A stretch of DNA of 63,591 bases from NCBI RefSeq assembly GCF_001261915.1, contig NZ_CVRT01000078.1, positions 1 to 63,591 of the forward strand, written 5' to 3'. Each line of letters opens with the position of its first letter. Position 1 is the first letter of the stretch. Shown in pieces: positions 49,318 to 57,429 of this stretch. The translations under genes were made by a program, and so were the position numbers. The notes under the pieces are model-generated. The model had not been told where the DNA came from. It ran no database searches and worked only from the letters and a program-made list of their open reading frames with translations. The stretch is from Halorubrum sp. SD626R. Its GTDB lineage: Archaea; Halobacteriota; Halobacteria; Halobacteriales; Haloferacaceae.

Positions 49318-49400
49318 CGGTCGCTCTGCTCACATTCGCTCGCGTCGCTCCCCGCTTCAATTCTCCGCGGAGCCTCGCGGCTCGCGGTGTCGCTCGCCGC
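49318..49400. other. Segment between the tRNA-His 3'-end duplicates
   Basis: These 83 bases are GC-rich and show no ORF of interest. GCGAGCCGCGAGG-like short inverted words (CCTCGCGGCTCGCGG) suggest a hairpin. If the duplicates are att sites, this is all that remains of the element. Confidence 0.4.
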
Positions 49401-49405
49401 GAGAA

Positions 49406-49480
49406 GGTCCGGGTGCGAGAATTGAACCCGCGTCTCAGCCTCCACAAGGCTGAAGGATAGTCCACTACCCTAACCCGGAC
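49406..49480 (-). tRNA. tRNA-His (GUG)
   Basis: On the minus strand, GUCCGGG pairs with CCCGGAC followed by discriminator C, the histidine identity base. The anticodon stem CAGCC/GGCUG holds loop UUGUGGA, anticodon GUG. The residue at -1 is not G in the DNA, so G-1 must be added after transcription. Confidence 0.93.
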
Positions 49481-49621
49481 ACGCGTCGATATCTACCCCG
49501 CTTCGATAAATAACGGTTACGACTCCCGGACGGGCGTGTGACGCGGTGGCGTCCGGTGATAGCGCCGAGTCGCCATGGGTCGTCTCGGGTCGCCCGTCGG
49601 GCGAACGAGGGCGACGCACCG

Positions 49622-49634
49622 CGCCGTTTTTACT
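49622..49634 (+). promoter_or_regulatory. TATA promoter of the DUF5814-like gene
   Basis: CCGTTTTTACTG is centred about 31 bases before the GTG at 49661. Confidence 0.5.
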
Positions 49635-49660
49635 GCCCGCCGGCGTACGTCGGCGCACCC

Positions 49661-50116
49661 GTGGCGTTCACCGATAAGATCTACGTCAAGAACCACCGGC
49701 AGCTCGCCTCCCAGCTGGAGACGAACATCCCGAAAGGGGCGTTCGCCGGCGCGACCCTCGACATGCTGTTCACCGGCGACGGCCTCTCGAAGCTCGACTC
49801 CACCACCCGCGACCGCATCCTCGACTTCGCCGAGGACTTCCTCGACTGCGACTGCCAGGCGAACCCCTACTGCGGCTGCCCCGAGGAGAAGTTCATGCGG
49901 TACGTGCTGGAGCTCCGGGCCGAGGGGCTCGGCCCGCAGGCGATCGTGGACGTGATGACGGACGATTACATGGTGTACGCGTACACCGGCGACGTGCTCT
50001 CGTTCCTCGACGACGCGGTGCGGAACCTGGAGGCGGTCGAGACCCTCGCCGACGTCGAGGGCGACGAGGAAATGTCCGACCGCGCGCGACGAGCGAAGCG
50101 CGAATTATCGGGATAG
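49661..50116 (+). CDS. Haloarchaeal conserved cysteine-rich protein (DUF5814-like)
   Basis: This 151-residue cytoplasmic protein begins AFTDKIYVKNHRQLASQLETNIPKGAFAGATLD in pieces and has a central cysteine cluster, FLDCDCQANPYCGCPEEKF (four cysteines), followed by LRAEGLGPQAIVDVMTDDYMVYAYTGDVLSFLDDAVR. The cluster may bind zinc. I connect it from memory with a haloarchaeal domain sometimes joined to helicases (DUF5814); the name is unverified. The GTG start is supported by the TATA spacing and by the N-terminal motif. Confidence 0.75.
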   Translation: MAFTDKIYVKNHRQLASQLETNIPKGAFAGATLDMLFTGDGLSKLDSTTRDRILDFAEDFLDCDCQANPYCGCPEEKFMRYVLELRAEGLGPQAIVDVMTDDYMVYAYTGDVLSFLDDAVRNLEAVETLADVEGDEEMSDRARRAKRELSG

Positions 50117-50189
50117 AACGAGGCAGCTCAAAGCGATTCCGTCGGTTCGAACGATCACGTGCAGACCGGTTCCGCCGGCGGTGTAGTGA

Positions 50190-50620
50190 ACGCCTTCAAA
50201 GCCTCAGTTGCCCGGATACAGGCGCACGACTTCAAATCGGCGGATCCCTCCAAAGCCCCAGCTGGGAGGCGGGCGCACGCTCGCTGCGCTCCTCGTCACT
50301 CGCGTTGCTCGTTCCTGCGGTGCTTGATCGTCATCAGAACGCGCAGCGTTCTGATTGGCTCACGAGAGCAGAGCTCTCGTGAACGCCTGCGCCCGCCTCC
50401 CGGCTGCCCCTTCGAGTCCCATCCCGCCCAGCACCGCAACCGCCCTCGCACCTCCCCAGCCTCGTCGCCGGCGGCGGAGCCGCCGGCTGCCAGAGGCGCG
50501 TCGCGCCTCGCTGCCGCTCACGCCCTGCGGGCGTTCGCGGCGTCCCTCGCGCGTGCCTGCAAGCGGCCGCCCTCGGCGGCCGCGAGTCAGCACGCGCCAC
50601 CGCAGTCCTATTTATGAACA
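50190..50620 (+). repeat. Structured dispersed repeat, copy 3 (expanded form)
   Basis: This shares the CCAAAGCCCCAGC, CCTCCCCAGCCTCGTC, CCCTCGCGCGTGC and GCACGCGCCACCGC blocks. Domain I: CAGCTGGGAGGCGGGCGCA (50259-50277) with TGCGCCCGCCTCCCGGCTG (50388-50406), 18 of 19 paired. Perfect short hairpins: 50333-50355, 50360-50382, 50467-50487, 50493-50509, 50521-50533 and 50563-50583, with loops of three to five bases. The outer stem GCGCGTGC (50549-50556) pairs with GCACGCGC (50590-50597). It ends with CTATTTATGA. No clear left terminal repeat is seen. Confidence 0.82.
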
Positions 50621-50704
50621 ATATCGTCTGTCACGGCCGATCCACCTTCCCGTCCGCGTGGAGCGTCCGAACGGTCTAAGTGCGCTCGCGCCCGAACTCG
50701 GGTA

Positions 50705-51598
50705 ATGAGTTTTCGGCCCGCGTGGCTGACCTTCAGGCGATACGCGGCGGCGACGACGGGGATGACGCTGACGCTGTTCGCGCTCGGCGTCTACACCGCG
50801 GCGACCGGCTCCGGACTGGCGTGCGAGGCGCAGTGGCCGCTCTGCTCGGACCAACTCATCCCCGCGATGACGATCAACCCGGACTTCATCGAGTGGTTCC
50901 ACCGGGCGTGGGCGATGATCACCGGGTTCCTCATCGTCGGGACCGCGGGGTGGACGTGGCTCGGGAGCTTCGACCGGCGAACGCGGCTCGCGGCGACGCT
51001 CGCGGTCGCGATCCTCCCGCTGCAGATCACCGTCGGCGCGATCACCGTCACGGTCGGCGGGCTCGTCCCGGGCGGCTACACCGTCTCGACGCACGCGGCG
51101 CACCTGATCGTCGCGCTGACGATCTTCACGCTGCTCGGACTGGCGACCATCTGGGGCGGCGGCCGCGGGTCGGCGCGGCTCCTCCGGATCGCGGCGACGG
51201 TCGGCGTCGCGGGGATCGCCGCCAGCGCGGTCTTCTCGCGGGCGGTCCCGTTCGTCACGTACTCGCCGGGCGCGCAGGCGGGCTTCTACGCGACCGGACT
51301 CGCGGGGCACCTCGGCCTCGTCGCGACGGTCGCGTTCGCCACCGAGGCGGTCCGGTCGGGCTACGGGGGCGTGAGCCGCGCCGCGGCCGGGACCGTTCGC
51401 CTGCTCGCCGCGGGCGCGATGGCCGCGCTCGTCGCGACGCTGCTCCTCGGCCGCGACCTGGTGTTGTACACCGCGGTCTGGGAGCGGATCAACCTCGTTG
51501 CCCTGGGCGTCGCCGTCGCGCTCGCGGCCGGCGCGGCGTGGGTCGCGCGCGACGCCGGCGAGGTGCGCGACGGCTCGGCCCCGATCGGCGGCGACTGA
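50705..51598 (+). CDS. ctaA: Heme A synthase (CtaA/Cox15)
   Basis: This 297-residue protein of about eight helices oxidises the heme O methyl group to make heme A for cytochrome oxidase. The GSGLACEAQWPLCSDQ segment carries the conserved extracytoplasmic cysteine pair. Conserved histidines appear in EWFHRAWAMITGFL (helix 2), YTVSTHAAHLIVAL (helix 4) and GLAGHLGLVATVAF (helix 6). The last helix pair is shorter than in bacteria, as usual for archaeal CtaA. It stands alone downstream of repeat copy 3. Confidence 0.9.
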   Translation: MSFRPAWLTFRRYAAATTGMTLTLFALGVYTAATGSGLACEAQWPLCSDQLIPAMTINPDFIEWFHRAWAMITGFLIVGTAGWTWLGSFDRRTRLAATLAVAILPLQITVGAITVTVGGLVPGGYTVSTHAAHLIVALTIFTLLGLATIWGGGRGSARLLRIAATVGVAGIAASAVFSRAVPFVTYSPGAQAGFYATGLAGHLGLVATVAFATEAVRSGYGGVSRAAAGTVRLLAAGAMAALVATLLLGRDLVLYTAVWERINLVALGVAVALAAGAAWVARDAGEVRDGSAPIGGD

Positions 51599-51625
51599 CC
51601 GGACGGTCGGCCGTTCGCGGAGGAA

Positions 51626-51638
51626 AGGTTAAAATCGG
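51626..51638 (+). promoter_or_regulatory. TATA promoter of the amino-acid ABC transporter operon
   Basis: AAGGTTAAAATCGG is centred 27 bases before ATG 51658, indicating a leaderless operon start. Confidence 0.6.
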
Positions 51639-51657
51639 TCCACGTTCTCCCACCGAT

Positions 51658-52464
51658 ATGCCATACCGTACGGAAACCGATGTGAGTCGTCGGACGTACC
51701 TGAAGCTGACCGGTGGCGCGAGCGCCGTCGGACTCTCCGGCGTCGCCGGGTGCCTCGGCGAGAGCGGCGGCGACGGCGCCACGATCACGCCCGGTACCGC
51801 GCCGGGGTTCCCGCCGTTCGAGATGCAGCAGGACGGCGAGCTGGTCGGCTTCGACGTCGACCTGCTGGAGGCCGTCGTCGGGGAGACCGAGTACGAGATC
51901 GACGAGTGGGCGACCTTCGAATTCGACGGGCTCATCCCCGCGCTCACGCAGAACGAGGAGATCGACGTGATCGCGGCCGCGATGACGATCACCGAGGACC
52001 GCCAGGAGACGATCGCCTTCTCGGACCCCTACTGGGAGTCCGACCAGGCGATCCTCGTACGCGAGGGCGGTGACTTCCAGCCGTCGGGCTGGGCGGACTT
52101 CGAGGGCGTCCGCGTCGGCGCGCAGTCCGGGACGACCGGGGCCGACCAGGTGGAGTCGAACCTCGTCGGCGAGGGGATCATCTCCGAGAACGACTTCTCC
52201 ACGTACGACAGCTACGTCCTCGCGGTCGAGGACCTCGCGAACGAGAACATCGACGCCGTCGTCGTCGACAACCCGGTCGCCGAGACGTTCGCGGCCGAGC
52301 GCGACGTGACGATCGCGTTCATCGAGGAGACCGGTGAGCGGTTCGGCTTCGGCCTCCGGCAGGGCGAGTCGGAGCTCCAGTCGGCGCTCAACGACGGGCT
52401 CGCGACCGTCCGCGACGGCGGGACGTACCAGGAGATAACCAACACCTGGTTCGGGCAGGAGTAG
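51658..52464 (+). CDS. Polar amino-acid ABC transporter substrate-binding lipoprotein
   Basis: This 268-residue secreted binding protein has Tat-type leader SRRTYLKLTGGASAVGLSGVAGC with a lipobox cysteine. The mature part has the family-3 solute-binding layout: TPGTAPGFPPFEM, GFDVDLLEAVVGET, WATFEFDGLIPALTQNEEIDVIAAAMTITEDR and WADFEGVRVGAQSGTTGA. This fits amino-acid ligands such as glutamine, histidine or cystine. First gene of a four-gene operon; its stop is one base from the permease ATG. Confidence 0.92.
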   Translation: MPYRTETDVSRRTYLKLTGGASAVGLSGVAGCLGESGGDGATITPGTAPGFPPFEMQQDGELVGFDVDLLEAVVGETEYEIDEWATFEFDGLIPALTQNEEIDVIAAAMTITEDRQETIAFSDPYWESDQAILVREGGDFQPSGWADFEGVRVGAQSGTTGADQVESNLVGEGIISENDFSTYDSYVLAVEDLANENIDAVVVDNPVAETFAAERDVTIAFIEETGERFGFGLRQGESELQSALNDGLATVRDGGTYQEITNTWFGQE

Positions 52465-52465
52465 G

Positions 52466-53269
52466 ATGTCGGCCGCGGGGTCGCTCGCGCTCGCCGCGTC
52501 CGGCAGCCTCGGCGCCCTCGCGTCGGGCGCCGTCTCCGCCGCCGCCCATCCGGCCGCGAGCGCCGTCTGGCTCGTCGGCGAGGGGGCCGACTGGGGGTTC
52601 GTCCTGCGGAACGCCGACTACCTGGCCGGGGGCGCCCTGCTGACGGTCGGACTCACGGCCGCGTCGATTCTCCTCGGCTTCCTCGTCGGCTTCCCGGCGG
52701 GCGCGGTCGAGGTGTACGGCGGCGGGCTCCCGAAGCGGCTCGTTGGCGGCGCCGGCGTCGTCCTCCGCGGGACGCCCATCGTCGTCATCCTCCTCGTGAT
52801 GTACTTCGTGATCGGGGTCCCGCAGGTGAACCTCGGCGTCGCGTCGATCTCGCCGGCGGTCTCGGCGGGGATCCTGGGACTCGGACTCCGCAGCGCGGCG
52901 TACCAGTCGCAGATCTTCCGGGCGACGCTGGCGAGCGTCGACGACGGGCAGTTGGAGGCGGGGCGGTCGGTCGGGCTCTCGCGGTTCGAGGCGATCCGCT
53001 ACGTCGTCGTCCCGCAGGCGCTCCGGCGGTCGATCCCGGGGTTCCAGAACGAGTTCACGATCGTCCTGAAGGACACGAGCATCGTCTTCGCGATCGGGCT
53101 CGCCGAGCTGTTGACCCGCGGGGCCGACCTGTTCACGCAGCGGACGACCGCGGTGTTGGAAGTCATCCTGTTTATCAGTGCAATCTACTTCGTCCTCACG
53201 TTCGCGACGAACCGCGCGCTCGACTACCTCGGTACCCGCTACGCGATCCCGGAGGGCGAGTCGGTATGA
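52466..53269 (+). CDS. Amino-acid ABC transporter permease (first)
   Basis: This HisM/GlnP-type permease of 267 residues has a signal-like hydrophobic N-terminus and about five core helices. The EAA loop reads EAGRSVGLSRFEAIRYVVVPQALRRSIPGFQNEF. VVLRGTPIVVILLVMYFV is also typical. It overlaps the ATPase start (ATGA). It forms a heterodimer with the second permease of the operon, judging by the operon's composition. Confidence 0.92.
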   Translation: MSAAGSLALAASGSLGALASGAVSAAAHPAASAVWLVGEGADWGFVLRNADYLAGGALLTVGLTAASILLGFLVGFPAGAVEVYGGGLPKRLVGGAGVVLRGTPIVVILLVMYFVIGVPQVNLGVASISPAVSAGILGLGLRSAAYQSQIFRATLASVDDGQLEAGRSVGLSRFEAIRYVVVPQALRRSIPGFQNEFTIVLKDTSIVFAIGLAELLTRGADLFTQRTTAVLEVILFISAIYFVLTFATNRALDYLGTRYAIPEGESV

Positions 53270-54015
53270 GTGACGCCGACGCCTTCCTCCGAGTGACCGA
53301 CGTCTCGAAGTGGTACGGCGACGAGCAGGTGCTCGAAGACGTCTCCTTCGAGATGGACCGCGGCGACGTCACCGTGCTTATCGGTCCGTCCGGGTCGGGC
53401 AAGTCGACGATGCTGCGCTGCGTCAACCGCCTCGCGGAGGCCCAGGAGGGGTCGATCACGCTCGACGGCGAGGAGGTGCTCTCGCCCGACACCGACGTCG
53501 ACGAGCTCCGCCGGGAGGTCGGGATGGTGTTCCAGAGCTTCAACCTGTTCGCGCACCTGACCGCGACCGGGAACGTCGCGCTGGGGCCCCGCCGCGTGCT
53601 CGGGCTCTCCGAGGACGGGGCTCGCGACCGCGCGGCGGCGCAGCTGGAGCGCGTCGGGCTCGGCGACCAGCTCGACTCGTACCCGGCGGAGCTGTCGGGC
53701 GGGCAACAGCAGCGCGTCGGGATCGCCCGCGCGCTGGCGATGGAGCCGAAGCTCATGCTGTTCGACGAGCCGACGAGCGCGCTCGACCCGGAACTCATCG
53801 GCGAGGTGTTGGAGGTGATGCGCGGGCTCGTCGACGAGGGGATGACGATGCTCGTCGTCACCCACGAGATGAGCTTCGCGCGGGCGGTCGCCGACGAGAT
53901 CGTGTTCCTCGACGACGGTCGCGTCGTCGAGCGCGGCCCGCCGGAGCAGCTGTTCGAACGGCCTGAAAAGGAGCGGACCGGCCGCTTCCTCGAACGCATC
54001 GCGAGCCACGACTGA
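53266..54015 (+). CDS. Amino-acid ABC transporter ATP-binding protein (GlnQ/HisP type)
   Basis: This 249-residue ATPase has Walker A IGPSGSGKSTMLRC, Q-loop GMVFQSFNLFAHLT, ABC signature LSGGQQQRVGIARALAMEPKLMLFDEPTSALDPE with Walker B, and H-loop VVTHEMSFARAVADEIVFLDDG. The Q-S-F-N-L-F-x-H motif is specific to polar amino-acid transporters. Its stop overlaps the second permease ATG (TGATG). Confidence 0.96.
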   Translation: MSDADAFLRVTDVSKWYGDEQVLEDVSFEMDRGDVTVLIGPSGSGKSTMLRCVNRLAEAQEGSITLDGEEVLSPDTDVDELRREVGMVFQSFNLFAHLTATGNVALGPRRVLGLSEDGARDRAAAQLERVGLGDQLDSYPAELSGGQQQRVGIARALAMEPKLMLFDEPTSALDPELIGEVLEVMRGLVDEGMTMLVVTHEMSFARAVADEIVFLDDGRVVERGPPEQLFERPEKERTGRFLERIASHD

Positions 54016-54941
54016 TGGCGGGGGCGACGAGACCGCAGACGGTGGCCGAGCGCGCGGCCGACGCGGAGGCGTCCGCCGGTCGGATCCTCCTCGTCGCGGC
54101 CGGCGCGCTGTTCTGGGGCTGGCTCGTCGTCAGCTGGGTCAACCGGTGGCTCGGCGGGCCGCTCGTCCCCGTCGGCGACCCACTCGTCTCGCCCGCCGCC
54201 GTCGAGGCCGCCCTCGGCGCGGTCCCCGTCCTCGCCGCGGTGGCGGCCGACGCCGCGTTCGTGATCGAGCTCACGCCGGTCCTCGCGCAGGGGACGTGGC
54301 TCACGGTCGTCATCACCGGCGTGAGCCTCGTCTGCGGCTTCGTCATCGCCGTGCCGCTCGCGGTCGCGCGGGTGTACGGCCGGTTCTCCGCGTGGCTCTC
54401 GCTCGGCTACACCGAGCTGCTCCGCGGCACCCCGCTCCTCGCGCAGCTGTTCGTGCTCTACTACGGGCTGAACCTCGCGTCGTACGTCCCCGGCGCGCTC
54501 TCCGGCGTCTTCGCGCGCGATGTCGTCTGGGTCGCGATCTTAGGGTTCACGCTCAACGGGGCCGCCTACCAGGCGGAGTACATCCGCGGCGCGGTCGAGA
54601 GCGTCGACGAGGGCCAGATCACCGCGGGGCGGGCGATCGGCCTCTCGAAGGTGGAGTCGATCTACCACGTGGTGCTCCCGCAGGCGCTCCGGTACGCGAT
54701 CCCCTCGTGGACGAACGAGTTCGTCTACCTGATCAAGTACTCGTCGCTCGCGGGCTTCATCACCGTCCCGGAGCTCTACTACCGGGCCGACCAGGTCGCC
54801 ACCGACACGTTCCGGTACACCGCCATCTTCCTCGTGCTCGGCGTCATGTACCTCGCGCTGGTGCTCACGGCCTCGAAGGTCATGGAGCGCGTCGACGCCA
54901 GCGTCGCGATCCCGGGGCTGGGCGCGGACCGGGACCGGTGA
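54015..54941 (+). CDS. Amino-acid ABC transporter permease (second)
   Basis: This permease of 308 residues has a long N-terminal region with one extra hydrophobic stretch, then LTVVITGVSLVCGFVIAVPLAVARVYG, YTELLRGTPLLAQLFVLYYGL and EAA loop TAGRAIGLSKVESIYHVVLPQALRYAIPSWTNEF. Together with the preceding genes it completes a transporter with two different permeases. The downstream gene is convergent, with a four-base gap. Confidence 0.92.
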   Translation: MAGATRPQTVAERAADAEASAGRILLVAAGALFWGWLVVSWVNRWLGGPLVPVGDPLVSPAAVEAALGAVPVLAAVAADAAFVIELTPVLAQGTWLTVVITGVSLVCGFVIAVPLAVARVYGRFSAWLSLGYTELLRGTPLLAQLFVLYYGLNLASYVPGALSGVFARDVVWVAILGFTLNGAAYQAEYIRGAVESVDEGQITAGRAIGLSKVESIYHVVLPQALRYAIPSWTNEFVYLIKYSSLAGFITVPELYYRADQVATDTFRYTAIFLVLGVMYLALVLTASKVMERVDASVAIPGLGADRDR

Positions 54942-54945
54942 CCGG

Positions 54946-56022
54946 TCACCCCTCGAAGTCGGTGACGACCTCCACGCCCTTCACGTCGTACTCGTCCATC
55001 GCCGCGAGCCGGTCCGAGACGGCCGACAGCGACAGCTCCCGAGCGACGAGCGCGCCGGGGTCGACGTCGGTCGCCTCGATCAGGTCGAACAGGTCGCCGT
55101 AGCTCGTCGGCGGCATCCCGCGCGCGCCGAGGAAGGAGACCTCCCAGCGCGTCATCCAGTCGGTCGGCAGCGAGACCTCGCCGCGCTCGGCCTCGGTGGT
55201 GAGCCCGACCTGCACGTGGGTCCCGCGCGGGCGCACCGAGCGGACGGAGTTGCGACACGTCTCGGCGATCCCGAGCGCGTCCATCGAGACGTGGACGCCG
55301 CCGTCCGTGAGCTCGCGGACCCGCTCGGGGACGGACTCCCCCGTCGATAGCGACTCCGGGTTCACGAGGCGGTCGGCGCCGAGGTCGCTCGCGAGCGAGA
55401 GCGCGTCGTCGTCGACGTCGACGGCGACGACCCGCGCGCCGAGCGCGGCGCCGAGCTGGACCGCGGAGAGCCCGACGCCGCCGCAGCCGTGGACCGCGAG
55501 CCGGTCGCCCCCGCTCAGGGCCGCCCGCTCGGCGAGCGCGTGGTAGGCGGTCATATATCGACAGCCGAGCGCGGCGGCGGCGGTCGCGCCGAGCCACGGC
55601 GGGCGCTCGATCAGGTTGTAGTCGGCAGTCGGGACGGCGACCCGCTCCGCGAAGGCGCCGGGCGCGGCGGCCTCGAAGCCGAGCGCGCGCCCGTCGGCGC
55701 AGACGTTGCCCGCGCCCCGGCGGCAGTACGGACAGGTGCCGTCGCCGAGCGAGAAGGGGACGACGACGCGGTCGCCCGGCGCGAATCGGTCGACCTCGCG
55801 GCCGACGGCGGCCACCTCGCCGGCGGGCTCGTGGCCGAGCACCTGTCCCCGCGGAACCCGGTCGTCGGCCCACTCGCCGTGGCCCATCCAGGCGTGCCAG
55901 TCGCTCCGACAGACGCCGCACGCCGCCACGCGGACCACGGCCTCGTCCGGCCCGGGCTCGGGGTCGGGGAGGTCGCGGACCGCCAGCGGTTCGCCGTACT
56001 CGCGAAGGATCGCCGCGCGCAT
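54946..56022 (-). CDS. Zinc-dependent alcohol dehydrogenase (MDR family)
   Basis: This 358-residue enzyme has catalytic zinc residues in AACGVCRSDWHAW (Cys38) and LGHEPAGEV (His64, Glu65), and a structural zinc lobe with three of the usual four cysteines (TCPYCRRGAGNVC; the first is lost). The NAD(P)-binding motif is AVHGCGGVGLSAVQLGAALGARVVAVD. The Asp ending that strand suggests NAD. Substrate unknown. GGTTTTACTTC lies 27 bases upstream of its ATG. Confidence 0.88.
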   Translation of the reverse strand: MRAAILREYGEPLAVRDLPDPEPGPDEAVVRVAACGVCRSDWHAWMGHGEWADDRVPRGQVLGHEPAGEVAAVGREVDRFAPGDRVVVPFSLGDGTCPYCRRGAGNVCADGRALGFEAAAPGAFAERVAVPTADYNLIERPPWLGATAAAALGCRYMTAYHALAERAALSGGDRLAVHGCGGVGLSAVQLGAALGARVVAVDVDDDALSLASDLGADRLVNPESLSTGESVPERVRELTDGGVHVSMDALGIAETCRNSVRSVRPRGTHVQVGLTTEAERGEVSLPTDWMTRWEVSFLGARGMPPTSYGDLFDLIEATDVDPGALVARELSLSAVSDRLAAMDEYDVKGVEVVTDFEG

Positions 56023-56262
56023 GGACCGAGGGAGGGAGCGGAGCGAAGTAAAACCCTCCCGAGTTCCGGTCGAATGCGGACCGGCCCGCGTCTGACAGTT
56101 ATACGGGTACTGATAACACGGGTCGCGATTTGGCGTAACGGGCCGAAAAATGCTCTTTTCGTCCTCGTTCGACTTGATTTCGAACCGTTACGCGTTGATA
56201 CTGAACGTCAGACAGCTGATAGCTAGGTAAGGTTTATTATCCTACAAGATAGGGTTTGACAC
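56023..56262. promoter_or_regulatory. Divergent promoter region of the ADH and histidine-kinase genes
   Basis: Minus-strand box GTTTTACTTC near 56049 serves the dehydrogenase. Plus-strand GGTTTATTATCC (centre 56235) is 28 bases before GTG 56263. The middle is A/T-rich (CAGTTATACGGG, GATTTGGCG) without an obvious repeat. Confidence 0.5.
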
Positions 56263-57405
56263 GTGTTACCGTCGATGGAGCGTCGGCCCGGCGTCGCCTA
56301 CCGACGGCCGGACGGCGATCCGAGCCGGTTCGTCGTCGAGGCCGCGGGTGAGCCCCGGCTCGACGTCGACGCCCTGCCTCGGACCGGTTGGTTGGAAGCC
56401 ACGGCCGAGGCCGACCGCGAGCGCCTCCGGTCTGCGCTCGACGAGGAGCCGGTCGATGTCACCTATCGCCTTGCGCTCGGCGACGACGACCCCACGTGGG
56501 TCAGGGAGTGCGGGCGCCTCGACGGGAGCGGCGACGTCGTCGGCTACCTCCTCCCGGCGAGCGAGCGCGTCGAGCGTCGCCGTCGATTGGAGCGACAGCG
56601 CGAGCGCTTAGAGGAGTTCGCCAGCGTCGTCTCGCACGACCTCCGCAACCCGCTCTCGGTCGCCGTCGGCAACGTCGAGCTGGCGCGGGAGTTCGAGGGC
56701 GAGGCGGCCGACGAGCGGCTCGACCGCGCCCACGACGCGCTCGACTGGATGGACGACCTCATCTCCGACCTCTTGGCGCTCGCCCGCGAGGGCCGCTCCG
56801 TCGAGGAGACCGCGACGGTCGACCTGCGCTCCGTGGTCGACGCGGCGTGGCACACGGCGGGGTCCGGCTCCGACGCGACGCTCGTCGTCGAGGACTCGCT
56901 CCCGTGGGTCGAGTGCGACCGCAGTCGGCTCCGGCAGGCGCTGGAGAACCTCTTCCGGAACGCGATCGAACACGGCGCCCCCGACGACTGCTCGCCGGGA
57001 GAGGTGCCCGGAACGGCCGAGCGAGACGCCGAGGGCGACGATCCGACCGGCGCAAGCGGTTCGGCCGAAGACGGCGAGCCGACGGGCGCGTCCCTTCGCG
57101 TCTCGGTCGGCGTCGGCCCGGAGGGGTTCTACGTCGCCGACGACGGCTCCGGGATCGACCCCTCGGAGCGGGAATCGGTGTTCGAGCCGGGACACACGAG
57201 CGCTGACGACGGCACCGGCTTCGGGCTCGCGATCGTCGAGCGCATCGCCGAGGCCCACGGCTGGACGGTGTCCGTGACTGAGAGCCGGGCGGGCGGCGCG
57301 CGGTTCGAGTTCCACGGGATCGACGTCGTCGACGAAGACGCCGACCCGACGGAGGCGGACGGAGGCGACGCCGCGACCGGCCTCGGCGGCTCGTCGAGGG
57401 AGTAG
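56263..57405 (+). CDS. Sensor histidine kinase (PAS-like plus HisKA/HATPase)
   Basis: This soluble kinase of 380 residues has a degenerate PAS-like N-terminal 100 residues (VTYRLALGDDDPTWVRECGRL). The phospho-acceptor His125 is in FASVVSHDLRNPLSVAVGNVELA. The N-box is LENLFRNAIEHG, G1 FYVADDGSGIDP and G2 GTGFGLAIVERIAEAHGW. An acidic insertion (about 247-275) lies within the ATPase domain. The GTG at 56263 is chosen from TATA spacing; ATG 56275 is possible. No receiver protein is nearby. Confidence 0.87.
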   Translation: MLPSMERRPGVAYRRPDGDPSRFVVEAAGEPRLDVDALPRTGWLEATAEADRERLRSALDEEPVDVTYRLALGDDDPTWVRECGRLDGSGDVVGYLLPASERVERRRRLERQRERLEEFASVVSHDLRNPLSVAVGNVELAREFEGEAADERLDRAHDALDWMDDLISDLLALAREGRSVEETATVDLRSVVDAAWHTAGSGSDATLVVEDSLPWVECDRSRLRQALENLFRNAIEHGAPDDCSPGEVPGTAERDAEGDDPTGASGSAEDGEPTGASLRVSVGVGPEGFYVADDGSGIDPSERESVFEPGHTSADDGTGFGLAIVERIAEAHGWTVSVTESRAGGARFEFHGIDVVDEDADPTEADGGDAATGLGGSSRE

Positions 57406-57429
57406 CGTCGCGGCCGCGACGGCGGACGC

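Noticed and set aside
50159..50617. A 152-codon plus-strand frame in repeat copy 3 beginning with a sequence like V-N-A-F-K-A-S
   Set aside because: The same repeat in copies 1 and 2 keeps base-paired arms rather than an open frame (one copy 2 frame stops after 11 codons), so the conservation fits nucleic-acid structure better than protein coding. I keep a small doubt because GTG-x-x-C-x-x-T-x-C-AAA-GCC recurs.
51658..54941. The two-permease amino-acid ABC operon as a novel system
   Set aside because: Paired HisQ/HisM-type permeases with one ATPase and one binding protein are a known arrangement.
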